64,000 nt of DNA from FEN-1350 sp964643355 (GTDB lineage: Bacteria; Planctomycetota; Phycisphaerae; Sedimentisphaerales; Anaerohalosphaeraceae). Location: assembly GCA_964643355.1 (NCBI GenBank), contig CAZXPW010000009.1, forward strand, positions 38,777 to 102,776, read 5' to 3'. Shown piece by piece: positions 44,163-51,908 of this stretch. A model generated the notes under the pieces. That model made no database searches and was not told where the DNA came from. It saw only the letters and a program-made list of their open reading frames with translations. The stretch's first letter is position 1. Each line of letters begins with the position of its first letter. Made by a program: the position numbers and the translations under genes.

Positions 44163-46370
44163 CTACTTTATTGTGAATGATGTTTTGCGGAAGAAAAGAT
44201 TGTTGAAGAATACCCAAACATTATATTCTCCCTTCTCCATCTGTGGATGGTCATCCTGATAAGATTCCATAATGCTGTCTATCGGGACGTACCACCACCA
44301 ATACCAACGGCGATCGGGGGTGCCTTCAAATGTTTCGGTGTTGGTTTGATAGTAAATTGCGTTTGTTGGTGTTTGAAGGAAGATTAGCATATTTGTAGTA
44401 TGTTCCGGACTTTTTTGTGCATAGGTCCACTTCAGATAAATGTAAAAATACGCTTCTGAGACTTTTGGTACGTTGGATGCTTTAATAGTAGTGATTTTAT
44501 TCTGATACTTTGATTTTTGATAAGCATCGTCGTCCTTTTGGTAGTCTTCGTTTGTGACATAAAGTACATTTGCCATATTCGGAACCGCACCATATTCCTT
44601 GTACTTATTTACTGATCCGGTTTTTAATGTTTTCGAAACGGATTTCTTACTTCTCGTTTCGGTTATAGTAATTAAAAACTCAGTATCGGGTAATAAGTTT
44701 TTCAACGTAAAGGATTGAGCACTAACTGATTGAGAAAAGCAATCTCTTGTTGCTCCTTGAGGACGTACAGTGATAATATATGTAAACACATTGGCCTTGT
44801 CAGACCAGCTAATACGACAACTTAAATTCGCTGTATCTGGATTTAATACTAAACTGTTTAAAGAACTTATTATCGGAGTAGCAGTAGGTTTGGGTGTAGA
44901 GGTTGGTGTAGGCGTTGGCTTAGGAGTGGGCTTAGGCGTAGAGGTTGGTGTAGGCGTCGACTTGGGAGTAGGTTTAGGCGTAGAGGTTGGTGTAGGTGTC
45001 GGCTTGGGAGTAGGTTTAGGCGTAGCGGTTGGTGTAGGCGTCGGCTTGGGAGTAGGCTTAGGCGTAGAGGTCGGTGTAAGCGTCGGTTCAGGAGTGGTGG
45101 TCGATGTCGGTTTCGATGTAGGCGTTGCAGTCGGAACCGGAGTGGCAGTCGGTACCAAGGTCGGCGTTAAGGTTGCTTCGGTGCTCAGCGTTGCTGGTTG
45201 TCCCGTTTGGTTTTCCATCCACAGCCTCATACCAGAGCCGCCAATTACAAGTGCTGCTAATACAGCAACAATAATCCACAGCCAGCTCACGCGTCCGCGC
45301 CTTGGTAACTTGTTTTGTGCCTTTGTCTCTTCAGTATGGTTCCTGTCATTTAGGTTCCTCGTGCCGTACGGATGCAGGCTGCTCCGGCCACTGTCCAAAC
45401 CCGCGCCGGTAGGGTTGACGGTCAGCTGCTTTTTAAGGTTCGTCTTTTCCGCAGCCTTCTGCCACGCATCACGCATTTCCTCGGCCGTGTGGTAACGCTT
45501 CTTGGGGTTATAAGCACAGGCTTTGCAGATCACTTTAGCCAGCTCGCTGCCACCGTCTACCGGCTGCGGAATGGGTGTTCCGCGAAGCCGCGTCTCTAGC
45601 GCGGCGTTACGTTCCGAATGCGTGGGTACCTCGTCGTTCATAGGCAGGAAAGGCAGCCGCTGCCGGTTCAGCAATCGATGCATCACCAGCCCGAGGGAGT
45701 AGAGGTCAACCGTGGCGTCGTACTTGCCTTTTCCCAAGTAGACCTCTGGCGCCATATAGACCGGCGTACCCTGCTTGGACAGGTGGGTGGCCGTCTCATC
45801 CAAGCTGCGGGCAACGCCGAAATCACCTAGTTTGTAATCCCCGAACGAAGAAATAAAGATATTGTCTGGTTTGATATCCCGGTGGATGACGTGCACTTTG
45901 GCACACCGTTCCAGAGCGTCGCAAATGTCAAGCCCCAGCTTAACCACGTCGCCTACGGTCATGCCATCACGAAAACGCTGGTTCAACGGCGTCAGCAATT
46001 CCATGCGGATCAGGATGTCCCAGCCGATCTCGTCTTTCCGCTCAAGGATTAAATGATCCTCGTAATTGACGATATGGCTGTTGCCCCGAAGCTGGCTCAT
46101 CAGGTCGATTTCCTCGCGGAAACGTCGTACGTTTTCCCGATACAACCGCTGTACATCATTCTCCATCAGGCCTTCTGTGCGGTACTCGTCCAGCTCCGAA
46201 CGGTTTTTCGGCAGTGTGATCCACTTGAGGGCGGCATAGGTGGTCTTTTCCATCTCTTCGCGGCGGATACGGAACACCTTACCGTAGCTGCCTTCGCCGA
46301 TGAAGCTGTCCAGCACCCAAGAGCCCCAGAAAGGTTGAAGAGCGGTTAAACGTTCGGGAAATTCTGTCAT
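44163..46370 (-). CDS. Transmembrane Ser/Thr kinase with FN3-like ectodomain (array member 4)
   Basis: 735 aa. Active Hanks kinase domain (1-310; GEGSYGKV, HRDIKPDN, DFGVA, APE), membrane helix (about 360-382, WLWIIVAVLAALVIGGSG), long Thr/Pro/Lys repeat linker (about 400-496), one fibronectin type III-like domain (about 497-590; LKNLLPDTEFLITITE is a typical FN3 strand region), and an unrecognised C-terminal domain (590-735) with many aromatic residues. GGAGG precedes the ATG. It is the last of four tandem kinases, 396 bases after the previous one. Parts of its DNA are almost identical to the 51909-54635 gene. Confidence 0.9.
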   Translation of the reverse strand: MTEFPERLTALQPFWGSWVLDSFIGEGSYGKVFRIRREEMEKTTYAALKWITLPKNRSELDEYRTEGLMENDVQRLYRENVRRFREEIDLMSQLRGNSHIVNYEDHLILERKDEIGWDILIRMELLTPLNQRFRDGMTVGDVVKLGLDICDALERCAKVHVIHRDIKPDNIFISSFGDYKLGDFGVARSLDETATHLSKQGTPVYMAPEVYLGKGKYDATVDLYSLGLVMHRLLNRQRLPFLPMNDEVPTHSERNAALETRLRGTPIPQPVDGGSELAKVICKACAYNPKKRYHTAEEMRDAWQKAAEKTNLKKQLTVNPTGAGLDSGRSSLHPYGTRNLNDRNHTEETKAQNKLPRRGRVSWLWIIVAVLAALVIGGSGMRLWMENQTGQPATLSTEATLTPTLVPTATPVPTATPTSKPTSTTTPEPTLTPTSTPKPTPKPTPTPTATPKPTPKPTPTPTSTPKPTPKSTPTPTSTPKPTPKPTPTPTSTPKPTATPIISSLNSLVLNPDTANLSCRISWSDKANVFTYIITVRPQGATRDCFSQSVSAQSFTLKNLLPDTEFLITITETRSKKSVSKTLKTGSVNKYKEYGAVPNMANVLYVTNEDYQKDDDAYQKSKYQNKITTIKASNVPKVSEAYFYIYLKWTYAQKSPEHTTNMLIFLQTPTNAIYYQTNTETFEGTPDRRWYWWWYVPIDSIMESYQDDHPQMEKGEYNVWVFFNNLFFRKTSFTIK
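44881..45170 (-). repeat. Minisatellite-like Pro/Thr linker repeats in kinase gene
   Basis: About 290 bases of near-repeats of roughly 60 bases, encoding TPTPTSTPKPTPKP units. The same kind of linker occurs at shorter length in the kinase genes at about 50440-50640, 53280-53430 and 29700-29930, and in the FHA and PP2C genes (about 42770-42870 and 41520-41640). The extended linker spans the space outside the membrane. Such repeats are prone to slippage and recombination. Confidence 0.75.
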
Positions 46371-46766
46371 AGGGACGGCCTCCAGTTCTATGAATATTCC
46401 GATTAATAATTGGATAACCTTTCCTGCCTGTTATCCACTAAACATTTGTTGAAATCTTTATTATCCATATCGTCGAATATTTTACAGCCCGTAATAGTTA
46501 ATGCGCCTTTAGGGACAAAACATATATGTATCATGATATTACAACATTTCTCTTTGAACGCTCATATGAGCGATGTGTCGACGATATTGTTGTTGGCTAC
46601 AAACAATTCATCCAGCTTGCTGAGCATTTCAAATGGTTGAATATCGATCAAACATTAGTTTTGCGATAAGATTCTCCCCTAACATTTCAATCACTCCTTT
46701 CATGATTCTGGCATTGTCCTAGACCCAGTTGCCCTATATAGTAGTAAAAATACAAATTATGGGTGT
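46371..46766. other. Gene-poor gap between kinase array members
   Basis: 396 AT-rich bases between the third and fourth kinase, unlike the 54-57-base gaps between the others. A minus-strand frame at 46562-46627 (MLSKLDELFVANNNIVDTSL) reads like protein but has no ribosome site, so it is probably the end of a deleted gene. Nothing else is supported. Confidence 0.4.
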
Positions 46767-49721
46767 TTACTTCGTTTGTAGATTCCAGTAGGATACATTG
46801 CATGCGTGAGTCTCATTGTTTCCTATCGCAATGACTTTACCATCCGACTTCAATCCAAAAGTACACCAGCTACCCGCCGCCACTGAGACTATATCTTCCC
46901 AGTCACCCACTTCGCATTCGCCGTATTTCGGTGAACCTGCGACAACAACGGTCCCGTCCACCTTTAATCCGACAGTGTGAACCAATCCCGCTGAAACCGC
47001 AACGATATCTCTCCATCCGGACACATCACATTGTCCATCCTCATTATCGCCTGCCGCGACGACGGTTCCATCTGCCTTAAGACCAACGGTATGAAATGCC
47101 CCTGCTGAAACCTCGACAATGTCCTTCCAGCCAGACACTTGCGTATACCATGGCTCGTTATTACCTTCTACGATTTCACCCGCTACAACCACTGTTCCGT
47201 CTTTTTTCAGGCCGACAACGTAAGTTTCATTCGCCGACACCGCAATAATATCTTTCCAACCTAGCGCATCACTTTGGCCCCATTTAGTTTGACCTGCTAT
47301 TATGACGGTTCCGTCTGCTTTTAGCCCGACGGTGTACCAATACCCTGCCGCCACCGCAACGATATTCTTCCAGTCGGACACATCGCACTGGCCATATTCA
47401 TTATCTCCTACCGCAACGACGGTCCCATCCGCTTCTAACCCGACGACGTAGCCATATCCCACCGCTGTCGCAACGATATTCTTCCAGCCGGAAACACCAC
47501 TTTGAACATCATAATAATCGAAACCTACGGCGACAACGCTTCCGTCTGTCTTCAGTCCGATGGTAATCATTCCGTCTGATGATAATAGATTTACCGGCGC
47601 AAGCGAGTACTTAGGCGTAGGTGTGGTCGGTGTCGGCGTGGGTGTTGGCGTGGGTGTTGGCGTGGGAATATTGGTGGGCTTCGGCGTTAAGGAAGGCGTC
47701 GGGGTGGTCGCCGATTTGGACTCCACGACGACCTTCACGCTTGCCGCATTGTTGGCTTCGTCGCTTTCAGCATAGAAATCGTCCGCATCGACGACAAAGC
47801 TGACGGTATAGGTACCTACTTTTTCCGGCATCCAGGTAAACTGGCTGTTGCCGTTCATGACCGTCGTGTTCGCGGGCACGCCCTCATGGCTTCCATAACC
47901 TTCCTGAACGCCGTCGACAAACCATTTGATGTTGAATACGTCGGTGTCGGCCGTACCCGCGTTCCGGATCCCCGAATCGAAGGATACGGTATCGCCGACC
48001 CTGACGAGGCTCGGGCTGTAGGTAATCGCTGTAGCGACGAGGTCAGCCTTGCCAGCGGCCGCAGCCGTAGGGGAAGGCGTCGGGGTGGTCGCCGATTTGG
48101 ACTCCACGACGACCTTCACGCTTGCTGTATTGTTGGCTTCGTCGCTTTCAACATAGAAATCGTCCGCATCGACGACAAAGCTGACGGTATAGGTACCTAC
48201 TTTTTCCGGCATCCAGGTAAACTGGCTGTTGCCGTTCATGACCGTCGTGTTCGCGGGCACGCCCTCATGGCTTCCATAACCTTCCTGAACGCCGTCGACA
48301 AACCATTTGATGTTGAATACGTCGGTGTCGGCCGTACCCGCGTTCCAGATCCCCGAATCGAAGGATACGGTATCGCCGACCCTGACGAGGCTCGGGCTGT
48401 ACGTAATCGCCGTAGGCACGAGGTCGTAAACTTCTTTATTGGCGGCGGCGGGTAATGTAGAAGTTACCGTGGAAGTGGGCGTTATTGTTACCCTTGGGGT
48501 GGCTGTGAGCGTCGGCGTAGCTGTAGGCACAGGTGTATCAGTAACCGCAATTTGAGTTGTCCTGGATGCCCGTTCCATCCATAGCTTCGTGCCTAAAATG
48601 CCGATAAAAAGAGCGATGAGCACAGCGAGTATGATCCAGAACCATATGGCACGCCTGCCCAACGGCTTCTGTGCACGATTCTCGTTGCTGTTTTTTGCGT
48701 CAGCGGCACCCTTTGTTTTCGGTCTCAGGCTGCTTCTTCCACTGTCCACACCCGCGCCAGTCGGGCTGACAGTCAGAGGTTCCTTCAGGTTTGTTTTCTC
48801 CGCAGCGGCTTGCAGTGCGTCCCGCATTTCCTCGGCCGTCCGGTAACGTTTTTTAGGATCGAAAGCGCAGGCTTTGCAAATCACTTTGGCCAACGCCTGT
48901 CCGCCGTCCACGGGCGACGGCAGGGGCGTTCCGCGCAGCCGCGTTTCCAGCGCGGCATCTCTCTCGGCATGTGTCGGTACGGCGTCGTTCATAGGCAGGA
49001 AAGGCAGGCGTTGACGGTTCAGCAGCCGGTGCATCACCAACCCCAGCGAGTAGATATCCACCGTGGCATCGTATTTTCCCTTGCCCAAATACACCTCGGG
49101 CGCCATGTAGACAGGCGTACCCTGTTTGGACAGGTGGGTGGCCGTTTCGTCCAGGCTGCGGGCCACGCCGAAATCGCCCAGTTTATAATCCCCGAACTGG
49201 GATACAAAAATATTATCCGGCTTGATATCCCGATGGATCACATGCACCTTGGCGCACCGTTCGAGAGCGTCGCAAAGGTCGAGCCCCAGCTTAACCACGT
49301 CGCCCACGGTCATGCCTTCCCGGAAGCGCTGGTTCAGCGGAGTCAACAGCTCCATCCGGATCAGGATGTCCCAGCCGATCTCGTCCTTGCGTTCGAGGAT
49401 CAGATGATCCTCGTAATTGACGATATAGCTGTTGCCCCGAAGCTGGCTCATCAGGTCGATTTCCTCGCGGAATCGGCGTACGTTCTCCCGGTACAGTCGT
49501 TGTACGCCGTCCTCCATCAGGCCCTCCGTGCGGTACTCGTCCAGTTCCGAACGGTTTTTGGGCAGTGTGATCCACTTTAAAGCCGCATAAGCGGTCTTCT
49601 CCATTTCATCGCGGCGGATACGGAACACCTTGCCGTAACTGCCTTCGCCGATGAAGCTGTCCAGCACCCAAACGCCCCAGAAGGGTTGAAGAGCGGCTAA
49701 ACGTTCGGGAAAATCTGTCAT
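46767..49721 (-). CDS. Transmembrane Ser/Thr kinase with two CARDB domains and RCC1-like repeats (array member 3)
   Basis: 984 aa, the largest kinase. Kinase domain 1-310 with intact HRDIKPDN, DFGVA and APE, membrane helix about 358-380, then two tandem CARDB domains (about 430-545 and 555-674) that are almost identical in sequence, a Pro/Thr linker (about 680-708) and about eight RCC1-like repeats (710-980; units such as VGLKADGTVVAAGDNEDGQC). CARDB folds resemble cell-adhesion beta-sandwiches, and RCC1 repeats form a seven-bladed propeller. GGAGG precedes the ATG. It should display an adhesion-like sensor outside the cell. Ligand unknown. Confidence 0.9.
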   Translation of the reverse strand: MTDFPERLAALQPFWGVWVLDSFIGEGSYGKVFRIRRDEMEKTAYAALKWITLPKNRSELDEYRTEGLMEDGVQRLYRENVRRFREEIDLMSQLRGNSYIVNYEDHLILERKDEIGWDILIRMELLTPLNQRFREGMTVGDVVKLGLDLCDALERCAKVHVIHRDIKPDNIFVSQFGDYKLGDFGVARSLDETATHLSKQGTPVYMAPEVYLGKGKYDATVDIYSLGLVMHRLLNRQRLPFLPMNDAVPTHAERDAALETRLRGTPLPSPVDGGQALAKVICKACAFDPKKRYRTAEEMRDALQAAAEKTNLKEPLTVSPTGAGVDSGRSSLRPKTKGAADAKNSNENRAQKPLGRRAIWFWIILAVLIALFIGILGTKLWMERASRTTQIAVTDTPVPTATPTLTATPRVTITPTSTVTSTLPAAANKEVYDLVPTAITYSPSLVRVGDTVSFDSGIWNAGTADTDVFNIKWFVDGVQEGYGSHEGVPANTTVMNGNSQFTWMPEKVGTYTVSFVVDADDFYVESDEANNTASVKVVVESKSATTPTPSPTAAAAGKADLVATAITYSPSLVRVGDTVSFDSGIRNAGTADTDVFNIKWFVDGVQEGYGSHEGVPANTTVMNGNSQFTWMPEKVGTYTVSFVVDADDFYAESDEANNAASVKVVVESKSATTPTPSLTPKPTNIPTPTPTPTPTPTPTTPTPKYSLAPVNLLSSDGMITIGLKTDGSVVAVGFDYYDVQSGVSGWKNIVATAVGYGYVVGLEADGTVVAVGDNEYGQCDVSDWKNIVAVAAGYWYTVGLKADGTVIIAGQTKWGQSDALGWKDIIAVSANETYVVGLKKDGTVVVAGEIVEGNNEPWYTQVSGWKDIVEVSAGAFHTVGLKADGTVVAAGDNEDGQCDVSGWRDIVAVSAGLVHTVGLKVDGTVVVAGSPKYGECEVGDWEDIVSVAAGSWCTFGLKSDGKVIAIGNNETHACNVSYWNLQTK
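47691..48430 (-). repeat. Tandem near-identical CARDB-coding repeat, period 381 bp
   Basis: The segment beginning GGAAGGCGTC at 47691 recurs at 48072 with only scattered differences through about 48430. The period of 381 bases is 127 codons, so the frame is kept. It encodes two copies of one CARDB domain plus a short linker. The high DNA identity indicates a recent duplication or gene conversion. Confidence 0.9.
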
Positions 49722-49775
49722 GGGGGCGGCCTCCGTTTCGTATCATCATATAGACGATATATCATCTTGTTTCAA

Positions 49776-51851
49776 TCACCGTACGGTTCCTATAGATGTG
49801 ACAATATCAGATGCAAGATCCAACCAAAAAGCAGGGCGGATTGCGTGCGAACCCCAAAGGAAGTAGCCATTAGTCATGATCGAACCACTTGTATCGACGG
49901 CTGCGGCTTCACCGTTGGTGCTGCCAGGAGAACGAAGCCACCACACAGCATTGCCATTAGTATCGGTGTCATTTCTCAACGCCCTTGCATAGAATGTGGC
50001 TTGTGCCTGGAGATCGAGGCTATCCTTGAATAACTTTTCTGCCTGCTCAATGCTGAGTAGGAAGATTTTATCGTTTGTGTCCATTCCTCCATCTGTTCCA
50101 AGATCTGGATTGGCCCCGTTCTCCAACCGTGTAGTTAGGATGGCTTGCCTCTCTTCCGCTGTGAATGCGGTGAAAAAGAAATCATTATTCAGCCACGCCC
50201 TTAACGTACAGGTTGCCCAAGTGGCATCCTCGTAATTATCATTATAAGGCTGAAAATCCAAGCACTTTTCCGCAATTAATAGGGCCTTGCTACCTTCGCG
50301 TGCTAGTACCTTCCATTGAATCGCTTTCATACCATAAGATGTGTCGTCGATCTGTTTGTAATCTCCAAATGCGACCGTTTTCCCAACCGCATATATATTA
50401 TTTAGTTCGGTAGCGGAAAGTGTCGGGACTGGTATAGGTGTAGGTGTGGATGTAGATGTGGGCGTTGACGTCGGTTTGGGAGTAGGCCTAGGTGTAGAGG
50501 TTGGTGTAGGCGTCGGCTTGGGAGTAGGTTTAGGTGCCGAGGTGGGTGCAGGCGTCGGCGTATGTGTGGGTGTCGATGTCTGTTTCGATGTAGGTGTTGC
50601 AGTCGGAACCGGAGTGGCAGTCGGTACCAAGGTCGGCGTTAAGGTTGATTCAATTGTAACAGTGTTTGTCGGTGCTGGCTGCTCCGTTTGGTTTTCCATC
50701 CACAGCCTCATACCAGAGCCGCCAATTACAAGTGCTGCTAATACAGCAACAATAATCCACAGCCAGCTCACGCGTCCGCGCCTTGGTAACTTGTTTTGTG
50801 CCTTTGTCTCTTCAGTATGGTTCCTGTCATTTAGGTTCCTCGTGCCGTACGGATGCAGACTGCTCCGACCGCTATCTACGCCCGCGCCGGTCGGGTTGAC
50901 GGATAGTTGTTTCTTCAGATCAATCTTTTCTGTAGCTTTCTGCAACGCATTACGCATTTCTTCGGCAGTGTGGTAACGCTTCTTGGGGTCGAAGGCACAG
51001 GCTTTGCAGATCACTTTGGCCAGCTCGACACCGCCGTCTATTGGCTGCGGGATGGGCGTTCCGCGCAACCGCGTTTCCAGTGCCTTGTTGCGTTCCGCAT
51101 GAGTCGGTACTTCGTCGTCCATAGGCAAAAAGGGCAGACGCTGACGGTTCAACAGCCGGTGCATTACCAACCCAAGAGAATACAGGTCGACCGTTGCATC
51201 GTACTTGCCTTTCCCAAGGTAGACCTCGGGAGCCATATACACCGGCGTTCCCTGCATGGAAAGATGAGTAGCAGTCTCGTCCAGACTACGTGCCACACCA
51301 AAATCGCCAAGCTTGTAATCCCCGAACTGAGATATGAAAATATTGTCTGGCTTGATATCCCGGTGTATTACATGCACTTTGGCACACAGGGCCAGCGCAT
51401 CACAAAGGTCTAGTCCTAGCTTAACCACGTCGCCCACGGTCATGCCTTCCCGGAAGCGCTGGTTCAGCGGCGTCAGCAATTCCATCCGGATCAGAATATC
51501 CCAGCCGATCTCGTCCTTACGTTCGAGAATCAGATGATCCTCGTAATTGACGATATGGCTGTTGCCCCGAAGCTGGCTCATCAGGTCGATTTCCTCGCGG
51601 AAACGTCGTACATTTTCCCGATACAGCCGCTGTACATCGTTCTCCATCAGGCCTTCGGTGCGGTACTCGTCCAGCTCCGACCGGTTTTTTGGCAGCGTGA
51701 TCCACTTGAGCGCCGCGTAGGTGGTCTTTCCCATCTCTTCACGACGGATACGGAACACCTTACCATAGCTGCCCTCGCCGATGAAGCTGTCAAGAACCCA
51801 CGAACCCCAGAAAGGTTGGAGAGCGGTTAAACGTTCGGAAAAATCTACCAT
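49776..51851 (-). CDS. Transmembrane Ser/Thr kinase with DUF6273-like ectodomain (array member 2)
   Basis: 691 aa. Kinase domain 1-310 with all catalytic motifs, membrane helix about 360-382, Thr/Pro linker (about 404-470), and an outside domain (about 484-690) with VAFGDYKQIDD, IQWKVLAREGSKALLIAEKC, QPYNDNYEDATWATCTLRAW and a late VWWLRSPG motif, the pattern of DUF6273 proteins that occur in exported Clostridia proteins. Its ribosome site (AAAGGAAA) is weaker than in the other kinase genes. It lies 54 bases before the third kinase. Confidence 0.9.
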   Translation of the reverse strand: MVDFSERLTALQPFWGSWVLDSFIGEGSYGKVFRIRREEMGKTTYAALKWITLPKNRSELDEYRTEGLMENDVQRLYRENVRRFREEIDLMSQLRGNSHIVNYEDHLILERKDEIGWDILIRMELLTPLNQRFREGMTVGDVVKLGLDLCDALALCAKVHVIHRDIKPDNIFISQFGDYKLGDFGVARSLDETATHLSMQGTPVYMAPEVYLGKGKYDATVDLYSLGLVMHRLLNRQRLPFLPMDDEVPTHAERNKALETRLRGTPIPQPIDGGVELAKVICKACAFDPKKRYHTAEEMRNALQKATEKIDLKKQLSVNPTGAGVDSGRSSLHPYGTRNLNDRNHTEETKAQNKLPRRGRVSWLWIIVAVLAALVIGGSGMRLWMENQTEQPAPTNTVTIESTLTPTLVPTATPVPTATPTSKQTSTPTHTPTPAPTSAPKPTPKPTPTPTSTPRPTPKPTSTPTSTSTPTPIPVPTLSATELNNIYAVGKTVAFGDYKQIDDTSYGMKAIQWKVLAREGSKALLIAEKCLDFQPYNDNYEDATWATCTLRAWLNNDFFFTAFTAEERQAILTTRLENGANPDLGTDGGMDTNDKIFLLSIEQAEKLFKDSLDLQAQATFYARALRNDTDTNGNAVWWLRSPGSTNGEAAAVDTSGSIMTNGYFLWGSHAIRPAFWLDLASDIVTSIGTVR

Positions 51852-51908
51852 ACATATTTCCTTTCACAACAACAACTATTTCGTGTTCACCATTTCGCAT
51901 TAAAATAG

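Noticed and set aside
44881..45170. Regular repeats considered as a CRISPR array
   Set aside because: Repeats are contiguous, in frame and encode Thr/Pro linkers; there are no unique spacers and no cas genes.
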